Positions 46,580 through 54,451 of a DNA stretch of 64,000 nt are shown here, piece by piece. The notes beneath the pieces were generated by a model. The model saw nothing but the letters and a program-made list of their open reading frames with translations. It searched no databases and was not told the origin of the DNA. This stretch comes from Ramlibacter sp. (lineage in GTDB: Bacteria; Pseudomonadota; Gammaproteobacteria; Burkholderiales; Burkholderiaceae_C). Every line of letters starts with the position of its first letter. Position 1 is the first letter of the stretch. The position numbers were made by a program, and so were the translations under genes. Location: NCBI GenBank assembly GCA_021323335.1, contig JAJTCN010000006.1:1-64000 (forward strand). Reading direction: 5' to 3'.

Positions 46580-47359
46580 ATGAAACAAGCCTTCCTGACC
46601 GCGCTGGCCGCGGCCACCCTCGCCGTTGCCCTGCCGGTCGCGGCGCAGAACGTCGCCATCGTCAACGGCAAGCCGGTGCCCAAGGCGCGCATCGACATGC
46701 TGGAACAGCAGCTGGCCAAGTCCGGGCGCCCGGTCACGCCGGAAATGCAGGGCCAGATCCGCGACGAGGTCATCGCCCGCGAGATCTTCATGCAGGAAGC
46801 GCAGAAGCGCCGGCTGGACGTCACCGCGGACTACCGGGCGCAGATGGAGCTGGCCCGCCAGACCATCCTGATCCGCGAATTGTTCGCCGACCAGCAGAAG
46901 AAGAATCCCGTGACCGACGCCGACATCCAGGCCGAGTACGACAAGTTCGTGGCGGCCAACGGCGGCAAGGAATTCAAGGCGCGCCACATCCTGGTGGAAA
47001 CCGAAGACGACGCCAAGAAGATCATCGGCGACCTGAAGAAGGGCCAGAAGTTCGAGGACATCGCCAAGAAGCAGTCCAAGGACCCGGGCTCCGGCGCCAA
47101 CGGCGGCGACCTCGACTGGGCCGCTCCCGGCAGCTACGTGCCGGAGTTCGCCGAGGCCCTGGGCAAGCTGAAGAAAGGCGAACTGACCGCCGAACCCGTG
47201 AAGTCGCAGTTCGGCTGGCACGTGATCCGCGTCGACGACATCCGCGACGCGCAGCTGCCCAAGCTGGAAGACGTGCGCCCGCAGATCGCCAAGCAGCTGC
47301 AGGAGCAGAAGCTGGCCGAGTTCCAGGAAAAGCTGCGCAAGAGTGCGAAGATCAAATAA
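46580..47359 (+). CDS. Periplasmic parvulin-type peptidyl-prolyl isomerase
   Basis: 259 residues. The Sec signal (MKQAFLTALAAATLAVALPVAA, cleavage after the second ALA/VAA) is followed by a SurA-like N-domain and one rotamase domain (about 130-225) with KARHILVETEDDAKK, GSGANGGDLDWAAPGSYVPE and SQFGWHVIRVDD. It assists folding of exported proteins. AAGAGA lies ahead of the ATG. It ends the msrB-yciB-bolA operon and is followed by a terminator. Confidence 0.93.
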   Translation: MKQAFLTALAAATLAVALPVAAQNVAIVNGKPVPKARIDMLEQQLAKSGRPVTPEMQGQIRDEVIAREIFMQEAQKRRLDVTADYRAQMELARQTILIRELFADQQKKNPVTDADIQAEYDKFVAANGGKEFKARHILVETEDDAKKIIGDLKKGQKFEDIAKKQSKDPGSGANGGDLDWAAPGSYVPEFAEALGKLKKGELTAEPVKSQFGWHVIRVDDIRDAQLPKLEDVRPQIAKQLQEQKLAEFQEKLRKSAKIK

Positions 47360-47362
47360 CGG

Positions 47363-47389
47363 AAAAGCGGCCTCGGCCGCTTTTCTTTT
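47363..47389 (+). terminator. Rho-independent terminator after the parvulin gene
   Basis: AAAAGCGGCC, a two-base loop, GGCCGCTTTT then CTTTT. The stem is fully paired and lies three bases after the stop codon, closing the msrB-yciB-bolA-parvulin operon. Confidence 0.88.
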
Positions 47390-47394
47390 GGGAG

Positions 47395-47484
47395 CCCTGA
47401 GTTCCGCCCCCCGCCTGCGCGGGGGCAGGCTTCGCGGGAATGACAGACCGTAGGGCGGGTTCGCGCCAGCGACCCCGCCGCTAC
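47395..47484. repeat. dRS3-like fragment plus GTAGG-type palindrome (copy 3)
   Basis: 47395-47444 is a degenerate copy of the CCCTGGATTCCCGCC...GGGAATGAC element with internal changes. 47450-47484 is a palindrome starting GTAGGGCGGGTTCGCG and ending CCCCGCCGCTAC, the same type as at 14941 and 21260. Together they fill the gap between the parvulin terminator and the convergent hemerythrin gene. Confidence 0.7.
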
Positions 47485-47486
47485 CC

Positions 47487-47963
47487 CTATGCCATCTCCG
47501 CTTCCAGCTCCTGCTGCCGCTGCCTGAGCTGCGCGCCCAGCGCGTCCAGGTCCAGGCCGGCGGCCGAGCGCGCCTTCGGGAACAGTTGCGTGCGCTCCTC
47601 CTTCACGTGGTGCTCGATCGCAGCCGCGAGCTTGGCGACGAGGTCGTCCATGGCTGCGTCGGGCCCGGCCATGGCCTCGATCTGCGCGATCATGTCCTTG
47701 GCTTCCTGGTGCTCCGCCTCGGCTTCGTCCAGCAGCTCCGGCGCGTCGATCGCCTTGCGCAGCGCCGGATAGAAGATCTCTTCCTCGATCTGCGCGTGCA
47801 CCGTCAGCTCGCTGCAGATCTTCGTCGCATAGGCCTGGCGCTCGCCGGCGGGATCGCCGGCCGTCGCCAGGCGCGCATATTCCACGAACAGGTGTTTCAC
47901 GGCGACGTGGTCGGCGTCGAGCAGGTCGCACGCGTCTTTCTCGATCAGTTGGGGCATGTTCAT
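47487..47963 (-). CDS. Hemerythrin HHE-domain protein
   Basis: 158 residues of a four-helix hemerythrin-like domain. Likely di-iron ligands are His19 in DADHVAVKH, the HAQIEEEIFYP pair, HQEAKDM and HHVKEERTQLFP. Such proteins bind O2 or handle iron, NO or peroxide. The start is 28 bp after the catalase stop in the same direction, so the two are probably co-transcribed in oxidative stress defence. Confidence 0.92.
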   Translation of the reverse strand: MNMPQLIEKDACDLLDADHVAVKHLFVEYARLATAGDPAGERQAYATKICSELTVHAQIEEEIFYPALRKAIDAPELLDEAEAEHQEAKDMIAQIEAMAGPDAAMDDLVAKLAAAIEHHVKEERTQLFPKARSAAGLDLDALGAQLRQRQQELEAEMA

Positions 47964-47991
47964 TCCTTGAAGGTTTGCGGGTGGGCGGCGG

Positions 47992-50424
47992 TCAGACCAT
48001 CGGGGGGTCCATCTCGCGGCCGAAATGGCGGTGCTTGGCCAGCGCTTCCAGGAACGCCTCCGACGCGGTGGCCTCATCGCCGGCATCCGCGACGATCAGG
48101 CCGGTGCCGCCCTGCACCAGGCTCTTGTCCATGCTCACCGGCACGCCCGCCTTGGTAAGCAGCGCGCGCGACGCGCCCAGCACCAGGATGGTCTTGCAGT
48201 GGCGGAACTGGTCCTTGATGAATTCGGGCGTGTGGCCGTCGCCAGCCAGCGCCGCGACCGCTTCGGCGCCGTCCGGCAGCACCAGGCCGTCGAACAGGAA
48301 GCCGGGTTCATTCTCCAGAGACGCATCGGCCTCGATGGTGTTGCCGTCGGCGGTGGGGAAGGTGCCGATGCGCGGGCCGACCAGCCGGCCGACCGCGCCC
48401 CGCTCCAGCAGCGCGGCCTGCAGCGCAAGCAGCGGCTTGGCGTCGACGCCGGGCGCCACCAGGATCGCGACCTTGCGGCCCATCAGCGCGGCGGCCGGGT
48501 CGCCGGGGCGGGCCAGCAGCGACAGCGCCGGCGACTTGGTCACCTCCGGCGTGGCCGGGTTCGGCAGCGCCAGCGGCAGCGGATCGGGCAGCTCCATGCC
48601 CAGGCCGTCGGCGACTTCCTTGGCCAGCTGTTCCGATGCGTTGCGCAGCATCGCCACGGTGCGCTCGCGGATGGCGGGGACCGTCACCTTGCTCAGCTCG
48701 AAGCGGAAGGCGTTGGCGATGTGGCACTGCTCCACCGGTGTCTGGCTCTCGTAGAACAGCGTGGCCTGGGTGTAGTGGTCGGCGAACTTCTCCGGCTTGG
48801 CGCGGACCTTGCCCTGCTCCTCGTCGGCGCGGATGCGCGCCGGCACCGAGACGAAGCCCTGTGCCGCGCCGGCCTGGAACGGGCAGCCGCCCGCCAGCGA
48901 GTTCGGCTCGTAGTTCACGCGGCCCCGGTGGATCGCCTGGCGATGCAGGCCGTCACGCTGGTTGTTGTGCACCGGCGCGATCGGCGCGTTGATCGGGATC
49001 TCGTGGAAGTTGGGGCCGCCCAGGCGGGAGATCTGCGTGTCCACGTAGGAGTGGATGCGTCCGGCCAGCAGCGGGTCGTTGCTGAAGTCGATGCCGGGCA
49101 CGACGTGCGCCACGCAGAAGGCCACCTGCTCGGTTTCGGCGAAGAAGTTGTCCGGGTTGCGGTTGAGCACCATCCGCCCGACGATGCGCACCGGCACCAG
49201 TTCCTCGGGAACGATCTTGGTGGCGTCGAGGATGTCGAAGCTGAACTGGTCGGCCTGCTCCTCGGTGAAGACCTGCAGGCCCAGTTCCCACTCGGGGAAG
49301 GCCCCGCCCTCGATGCGCTCCCACAGGTCGCGCCGGTGGTAGTCCGGGTCGGCGCCGGAGATCTTCACGGCCTCGTCCCAGACCAGCGAATGGGTACCGA
49401 ACTTGGGCTTCCAGTGGAACTTGACGAAGACCGACTCGCCGGCTTCGTTGACCATGCGGTAGGTGTGGACGCCGAAGCCTTCCATGGTGGCGTAGCTGCG
49501 CGGGATGGCGCGGTCGGACATGGCCCACATCAGCATGTGGGTGGACTCGGGCATCAGCGAGACGAAGTCCCAGAAGGTGTCGTGCGCACTGGCCGCCTGC
49601 GGCATCTGGTGGTGCGGCTCGGGCTTGACCGCGTGCACCAGGTCGGGGAACTTCATCGCGTCCTGGATGAAGAACACGGGAATGTTGTTGCCCACCAGGT
49701 CCCAGTTGCCCTCGTCGGTGTAGAACTTCACGGCGAAGCCGCGCACGTCGCGCGCCGTGTCCTTGGAGCCGCGCTCGCCGGCCACGGTGGAGAAACGCAC
49801 GAACACCGGCGTCACCTTGCCGGCTTCCTTGAAGGGCGCGGCGCGCGTGATGTCGGTCGCCGGCTCGTAGCACTCGAAGAAGCCGTGGGCGGCGGAGCCG
49901 CGCGCGTGCACGATGCGTTCCGGGATGCGCTCGTGGTCGAAGTGCGTGATCTTCTCGCGCAGGATGAAGTCTTCCAGCAGCGCGGGGCCGCGCACGCCGT
50001 ACTTCAGCGAGTTCTGGTTGTCCGCGATGGGGACACCCTGGTTGGTGGTCAGCACCTGGCCGGTGGAGTCCACGCGGACGCGGTCGAGCGGCTCGATGGT
50101 CGCGTTGCGGCCGTCGATGGCCGTGCTGCCAGTCTTCTCGGAGCCGTTCTCCTCGGACAGCGTGCTGGCGCCGACGAGGCGCGAGGCGGGCGCGGAATGG
50201 GCGCCCTGCTGCGGCTGCAGGCCATTGGCGAAGCCGTGCTCGGCGGCCTTGGTGGCGTTGTGGGGCATGGAGGCGACGAGCGCCTCGGTGTCCGCCATCT
50301 TGCGGGCAGCAGGGTCCCCCGATGCAGACGGGTCGACGCGGCTGGGGCCGCTGTCGGTGTTGCGGGCGGCGGACTTGGCTGCGGCCTTCTTGGCGGGCGC
50401 GGGCGGCTTGGTGTTCTTGGGCAT
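47992..50424 (-). CDS. katE: Large-subunit catalase (HPII/KatE type)
   Basis: 810 residues. The heme catalase core has [17 protein letters not shown] (distal His), the Asn region [12 protein letters not shown] and the proximal Tyr in [13 protein letters not shown]. The C-terminal DJ-1/PfpI-like flavodoxin domain (about 655-810, [13 protein letters not shown]) marks the large-subunit clade. The N-terminus ([19 protein letters not shown]) is Lys/Ala/Pro rich, longer and more basic than I recall for E. coli HPII. ATG 50424 is the first residue of that tail; an ATG at 50508 has no support. It makes H2O2 into water and O2 in the cytoplasm. Confidence 0.94.
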   Translation of the reverse strand: MPKNTKPPAPAKKAAAKSAARNTDSGPSRVDPSASGDPAARKMADTEALVASMPHNATKAAEHGFANGLQPQQGAHSAPASRLVGASTLSEENGSEKTGSTAIDGRNATIEPLDRVRVDSTGQVLTTNQGVPIADNQNSLKYGVRGPALLEDFILREKITHFDHERIPERIVHARGSAAHGFFECYEPATDITRAAPFKEAGKVTPVFVRFSTVAGERGSKDTARDVRGFAVKFYTDEGNWDLVGNNIPVFFIQDAMKFPDLVHAVKPEPHHQMPQAASAHDTFWDFVSLMPESTHMLMWAMSDRAIPRSYATMEGFGVHTYRMVNEAGESVFVKFHWKPKFGTHSLVWDEAVKISGADPDYHRRDLWERIEGGAFPEWELGLQVFTEEQADQFSFDILDATKIVPEELVPVRIVGRMVLNRNPDNFFAETEQVAFCVAHVVPGIDFSNDPLLAGRIHSYVDTQISRLGGPNFHEIPINAPIAPVHNNQRDGLHRQAIHRGRVNYEPNSLAGGCPFQAGAAQGFVSVPARIRADEEQGKVRAKPEKFADHYTQATLFYESQTPVEQCHIANAFRFELSKVTVPAIRERTVAMLRNASEQLAKEVADGLGMELPDPLPLALPNPATPEVTKSPALSLLARPGDPAAALMGRKVAILVAPGVDAKPLLALQAALLERGAVGRLVGPRIGTFPTADGNTIEADASLENEPGFLFDGLVLPDGAEAVAALAGDGHTPEFIKDQFRHCKTILVLGASRALLTKAGVPVSMDKSLVQGGTGLIVADAGDEATASEAFLEALAKHRHFGREMDPPMV

Positions 50425-50523
50425 GTCGGCGATCGGTCGGTTCGGCGGGATTGCCGTCCCACACGGTAGGTGCGACCGCGCCCCCGCCTCGTAGGCGGAT
50501 GCCGACACCCGCGTGTGCCCAGA

Positions 50524-51264
50524 CTATCGGACCCATAGCATCGCGCCGATGAGCAAGGGCTGGTGCAGCATGTACCAGCTGAGGCTCCAGCGGCCGAGCC
50601 ACGCGAGCGGCGCCGCTGCGCGCGGGATCGGTCCCTGCACGACGGCAGGTCGCCGCTGCAGCAGCCGCCGCCCCGCTGCCATGCCCCACCACATGACGCC
50701 CAGCCAGGGCAGCAGCGGGACATAGTCTTCGGTCACGGGCTTGCGCGAGATGAAGCCGATCCAGTTGAGCCAGCGGCCGTTCATCACGTCGAGCGCGGGC
50801 CAGGCCTGGTGCGCGGCCGGAGCGGCCAGCGGCAGCAGCACGGCGATCAACCCCGCCAGCCACAGCCACCGGCCCCAGCCCGCGCTGAGGCGCACGATCA
50901 CGAGCATGACGGCGATGCCGTGCAGCACGCCGAAATAGATGTAGCTGCGCGGGAACATCAGCGCCGACCCGGCGCTGACCAGCAGCGCGCACCCGGCGAC
51001 CTGCGCCCAGCGCCGCCAGAACCGGGGCCAGCCTTGCCCCTGCGCGGCGGCAACGGCCTGCCCCAGGCCGGCGCAGAAGAGGAACAGGCTGACGATGGCG
51101 GTGCGCTGCCAGGTCCAGAACGGATCCAGCATGAAGTTCTGGCGGATCCACCCGAAGTAGTTCAGGTCGAAGCAGAAATGGAAGATCGTCATCCAGACGA
51201 TCGCGAGGCCCCGCAACGCATCGATGCGGTCGTGGCGGGGGCGGTGGTCGCTCGGGCTGGGCAT
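50524..51264 (-). CDS. DUF1624 heparan-alpha-glucosaminide N-acetyltransferase-like membrane protein
   Basis: 246 residues with about seven membrane segments. The N-terminal RIDALRGLAIVWMTIFHFCF and the C-terminal LSWYMLHQPLLIG are the signature regions of the DUF1624/YeiB-like acyltransferase superfamily, which moves acetyl or other acyl groups across the membrane to an extracytoplasmic sugar. The acceptor is unknown. ATG 51264 starts at the usual position before the first conserved helix. It is divergent from the MBL-fold lipoprotein gene. Confidence 0.85.
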   Translation of the reverse strand: MPSPSDHRPRHDRIDALRGLAIVWMTIFHFCFDLNYFGWIRQNFMLDPFWTWQRTAIVSLFLFCAGLGQAVAAAQGQGWPRFWRRWAQVAGCALLVSAGSALMFPRSYIYFGVLHGIAVMLVIVRLSAGWGRWLWLAGLIAVLLPLAAPAAHQAWPALDVMNGRWLNWIGFISRKPVTEDYVPLLPWLGVMWWGMAAGRRLLQRRPAVVQGPIPRAAAPLAWLGRWSLSWYMLHQPLLIGAMLWVR

Positions 51265-51368
51265 CGCGCGCAAGTGTATGGCTTGCCCCGTTGACGCCGC
51301 AGCGGCTGGACGTTCCAATCCGCCGATGCCACCCCATACCGGCTGGCATGCCAACAAGAGGACAAGCG

Positions 51369-52244
51369 ATGAAGACCTTGCATTCCCTGCTGCTGAGCGC
51401 CGTCGCGGCGGCGGCCCTGGCCGGCTGCGCCGGCACGATGCGAACCGCGGCGCCCGTGCCGCAGGCCATGCCGGGCGGCTCGCCCATCGCGGCGGGCAAG
51501 ACCGAGGTGCTGTGGCTCGGGCAGGCCGCCGTGCGCATCACCACGCCCGGCGGCAAGGTGATCATGATCGACCCCTGGCTCACGTCCAACCCCAAGACGC
51601 CCGCCAACTGGAAGCAGCTCTCCGCGCTCGGCAAGGTGGACGCCATCCTGGTGACGCACGCCCACTTCGACCACCTGGCCGACGCCCCCGCGCTGGCGAA
51701 GATGCACAACGTGCCGGTGTACGGCCCCGCCGGCATGAACCAGACGCTGGCGACCTACGGCATCCTGCCGGCCGAACTGGCGCCGCGCTTCGGCAAGGGC
51801 GGCACCATCATGCCCTGGGGCCCCACCGGTCCCAAGATCACCGCGGTGCGCGCCGAGCACTCCTCCGAGCTGGCGCACAAGGACGCCGCCGGCAAGGACA
51901 TCGTGCTGCCCGGCGGCGAGCCGGTGGGCTTCATCGTGGAGATGGAGAACGGCTTCAAGGTCTGGCACATGGGCGACACCGGCGTCTTCGGCGACATGCG
52001 CCTGATCGGCGAGATGTACCGGCCCGACGTGGTGCTGCTGCCGATCGGCAACCACTTCGTCATGAGCCCGCAGGACGCCGCGATGGCGATGCGCGACATG
52101 GTCCGCCCGAAGTACGCGATCCCGATCCACTACGGCACCATTCCGCAGCTGCGCGGCACGCCGGCGGAGTTCATCGCTGCGATGGGAACGTCCTCGTCCG
52201 TGCGCGTGCTGGTGCCCGACCCGGGCCAGAAGTACGACTTCTGA
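51369..52244 (+). CDS. Lipoprotein-type metallo-beta-lactamase-fold hydrolase (UPF0173-like)
   Basis: 291 residues. The signal ends in LAGC, so it should be lipid-anchored at about Cys22. The MBL domain has THAHFDHLA (HxHxDH metal motif), GDTGVFGDM and the final His in PIHYGT. UPF0173/UlaG-like members are phosphodiesterases or lactonases. AGAGGA precedes ATG 51369. It overlaps the following solute-binding gene by one base. Confidence 0.88.
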   Translation: MKTLHSLLLSAVAAAALAGCAGTMRTAAPVPQAMPGGSPIAAGKTEVLWLGQAAVRITTPGGKVIMIDPWLTSNPKTPANWKQLSALGKVDAILVTHAHFDHLADAPALAKMHNVPVYGPAGMNQTLATYGILPAELAPRFGKGGTIMPWGPTGPKITAVRAEHSSELAHKDAAGKDIVLPGGEPVGFIVEMENGFKVWHMGDTGVFGDMRLIGEMYRPDVVLLPIGNHFVMSPQDAAMAMRDMVRPKYAIPIHYGTIPQLRGTPAEFIAAMGTSSSVRVLVPDPGQKYDF

Positions 52245-53044
52245 TGGCGAACCGCCGCCTTTTCTGCGCCGCGGCCGCCGCGGCGCTGGCGGGCTGTGCC
52301 ACGCGCACGGCCGCGCCGCCTGCCGCTGTCGTGGCGGAGCTCGGCTCCACCGGCAAGCTGCGCGCCGCCATCAACTACGGCAACCCGATCCTCGCGACCC
52401 GCGGTGAAGACGGCCAGCCGCGCGGGGTCTCGGTCGACCTGGCGCGGGAGGCCGGCCGCCGGCTCGGCCTGCCGGTCGAACTGGTGACCTTCACTTCCGC
52501 CGGCAACACCGTGATCGGCGTCAAGGCCGGCCAGGTGGACCTGGCCTTCGTGGCCATCGACCCGGTGCGGGCCGCGGACATGGAGTACACCGCGCCCTAC
52601 GTCGTGATCGAGGGCGCCTACCTGGTGCGCAACGGCTCGCCATTGCAGCGCAACGAGGAAGTGGACCGCGCCGGCCACCGGGTGGCGGTGGGCCGCGGCA
52701 GCGCCTACGACCTGTACCTCACGCGCGAGCTGAAGGCCGCGACGATCGTGCGGGTGCCGACCTCGCCCCAGGTGGTGGATGACTTCCTGGCGCAGAACCT
52801 GGAGGTGGCCGCCGGCGTGAAGCAGCAGCTGGAGATGGACGCCCGCCGGGTCGGCGGCGTGCGGCTGCTGCCGGGGCGCTTCATGGTGATCAACCAGGCG
52901 ATGGGCGTGCCCAAGGGCCGCACCGCGGCCCAGGCCTGGCTGAGCGCCTACATCGAGGAGATGAAGGCCACCGGCTTCGTCGCGGACGCCCTGCGCAGGC
53001 ACCGGATCGAGGGGGCCGCGGTGGCTCCCCCGGGACGCGCCTAG
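52244..53044 (+). CDS. Lipoprotein amino-acid-type ABC solute-binding protein
   Basis: 266 residues. The lipobox LAGC (about Cys17) is followed by a family 3 solute-binding fold with GKLRAAINYGNPILATR, RGVSVDLAREAGRRLGLPVE and QVDLAFVAIDPVRA. No permease or ATPase gene is adjacent, so it may be an orphan receptor or serve a distant importer. Start and stop overlap (TGATG) with the MBL gene suggest a shared function. Confidence 0.86.
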   Translation: MANRRLFCAAAAAALAGCATRTAAPPAAVVAELGSTGKLRAAINYGNPILATRGEDGQPRGVSVDLAREAGRRLGLPVELVTFTSAGNTVIGVKAGQVDLAFVAIDPVRAADMEYTAPYVVIEGAYLVRNGSPLQRNEEVDRAGHRVAVGRGSAYDLYLTRELKAATIVRVPTSPQVVDDFLAQNLEVAAGVKQQLEMDARRVGGVRLLPGRFMVINQAMGVPKGRTAAQAWLSAYIEEMKATGFVADALRRHRIEGAAVAPPGRA

Positions 53045-53054
53045 GCGGCGGCCG

Positions 53055-54032
53055 TCATTCCGCCTTGATGCCGGCCCGCTTGATCACCGGGCCCCACTTG
53101 GCGCGCTCGCCCTGCATGTAGGCGGCGAACTGCTCCGGTGTGCCGGGCTCCGGCTCCATGTACTGGGCGCGCAGCTTGGCGATGACCGCCGGGTCGCGCA
53201 TGGCGCCGGCGAAGGCCTGGTTGAGCTTCTGCAGCACGGCCGGGGGCATGCCGGCCGGCCCGATCACGCCGATCCACGCGCTGCCGTCGAGCGCCACGCC
53301 GGATTCGCGGAACGTGGGCACGTCGGGCAGCTGCGGCAGGCGTCTGGCGGTCGACACCGCGATCACCTTCATCTTGCCGGCCTGCACCTGCGGCATGACG
53401 GCCAGCGGCGCCAGGCTGACCATGTGGGTGTCGCCCTGCAGCACGCTCATCACGGCAGCGGGCGAAGAGGCGTACGGGACCTGCACCACATAGCTGTTGG
53501 TGAGCGCCTTGATGGCTTCCATGCTCAGCTGCGACAGCGTGCCGACGCCGACCGAAGCGTAGTTGTACTTGCCCGGGTTGGCGCGCAGCAGCGCCATCAG
53601 TTCGCGCATGTTGTTCACGCCGAGCGAGCTGCTCACGGCCAGCACGTTGCCCTGGTGCACGCCGAAGGTGATGGGCTGGATGTCCTTGAAGGGATCGTAC
53701 GGCAGGTTGTCGTAGATCATCGTGTTGTTCACCAGCGGGCCGGTGATCGACACGCCGATCGTGTAGCCATCCGGTGCCGCCTTGGCCACCAGGTTGGTGG
53801 CGACGTTGCCGCCCGCGCCCGCGCGGTTCTCGATGACGATGGACTGGCCCAGCGTCTTGCCGGCGTACTCGGTGAGCGTGCGCGCGAACACGTCCGGCGT
53901 CGAGCCCGGACCGAACGGCACCAGCAGCCGGATCGGCTTGTTGGGGAAGTCGGCCTGCGCGAAGGCGCCGCCGGCGGCGAGCGCCAGGGGCAGGGCCGCA
54001 AGGGCGGAGAGGATTCGGCGACGCTGGGTCAT
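53055..54032 (-). CDS. Bug-family tricarboxylate receptor (TctC type)
   Basis: 325 residues. The signal peptide (ILSALAALPLALAAGGAFAQ) leads to a periplasmic Bug fold with the signature PNKPIRLLVPFGPGSTPDVFAR, ENRAGAGGNVATNLVA and DGYTIGVS. It binds a small carboxylate or similar ligand. No TctAB membrane genes accompany it; orphan Bug genes are common in Comamonadaceae and Bordetella. It overlaps the chorismate mutase stop (54029-54032). Confidence 0.93.
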   Translation of the reverse strand: MTQRRRILSALAALPLALAAGGAFAQADFPNKPIRLLVPFGPGSTPDVFARTLTEYAGKTLGQSIVIENRAGAGGNVATNLVAKAAPDGYTIGVSITGPLVNNTMIYDNLPYDPFKDIQPITFGVHQGNVLAVSSSLGVNNMRELMALLRANPGKYNYASVGVGTLSQLSMEAIKALTNSYVVQVPYASSPAAVMSVLQGDTHMVSLAPLAVMPQVQAGKMKVIAVSTARRLPQLPDVPTFRESGVALDGSAWIGVIGPAGMPPAVLQKLNQAFAGAMRDPAVIAKLRAQYMEPEPGTPEQFAAYMQGERAKWGPVIKRAGIKAE

Positions 54033-54451
54033 TGGGGGGATTCCTTGTCGGATGGCACGACCGGCTCGGTCGTGCCGAAATAGTTTTGTTCACATGCAAT
54101 ATACCCGGCCACGAGGGCCCGGTACGCGGCGTCCACCACCCCGGGCAGGCCTTCGAAGCCGCCGTTGAAGCCCGGGTCGTGCCGCTGCGCGAGCTCCCGC
54201 ACCCGGGCGAACACCTGCTCCTGCCGGGCCGGGGCGCTCACCTGGAAGGCGTCGCGCTTGAAGCGGGCGGCGTCCTTGACGTACATCGCGCGTTCGGCGA
54301 GCAGGCGCACGACGGCTTCGTCGATGCGGTCGATCTCGCGCCGCAGGCTGGCCAGGTCGTCGGCCATCGGCCGGTAGGCCGGGTCACGGAAGCGGCGCAC
54401 CGGGGCGGCATGCGGATCCGGTTCGCGTTGCGGCTGGTGTTGCGAGCTCAT
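54029..54451 (-). CDS. AroQ-class chorismate mutase-like protein
   Basis: 140 residues. The domain (about 30-120) has the AroQ pattern LRREIDRIDEAVVRLLAERA, then KDAARFKRD and VFARVRELA. It converts chorismate to prephenate, or acts as an isochorismate pyruvate lyase (PchB type); I cannot separate these by eye. The first 28 residues are a polar tail, with ATG 54451 directly after the purL stop. It lies between purL and a Bug receptor, with both neighbours in the same direction. Confidence 0.82.
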   Translation of the reverse strand: MSSQHQPQREPDPHAAPVRRFRDPAYRPMADDLASLRREIDRIDEAVVRLLAERAMYVKDAARFKRDAFQVSAPARQEQVFARVRELAQRHDPGFNGGFEGLPGVVDAAYRALVAGYIACEQNYFGTTEPVVPSDKESPQ

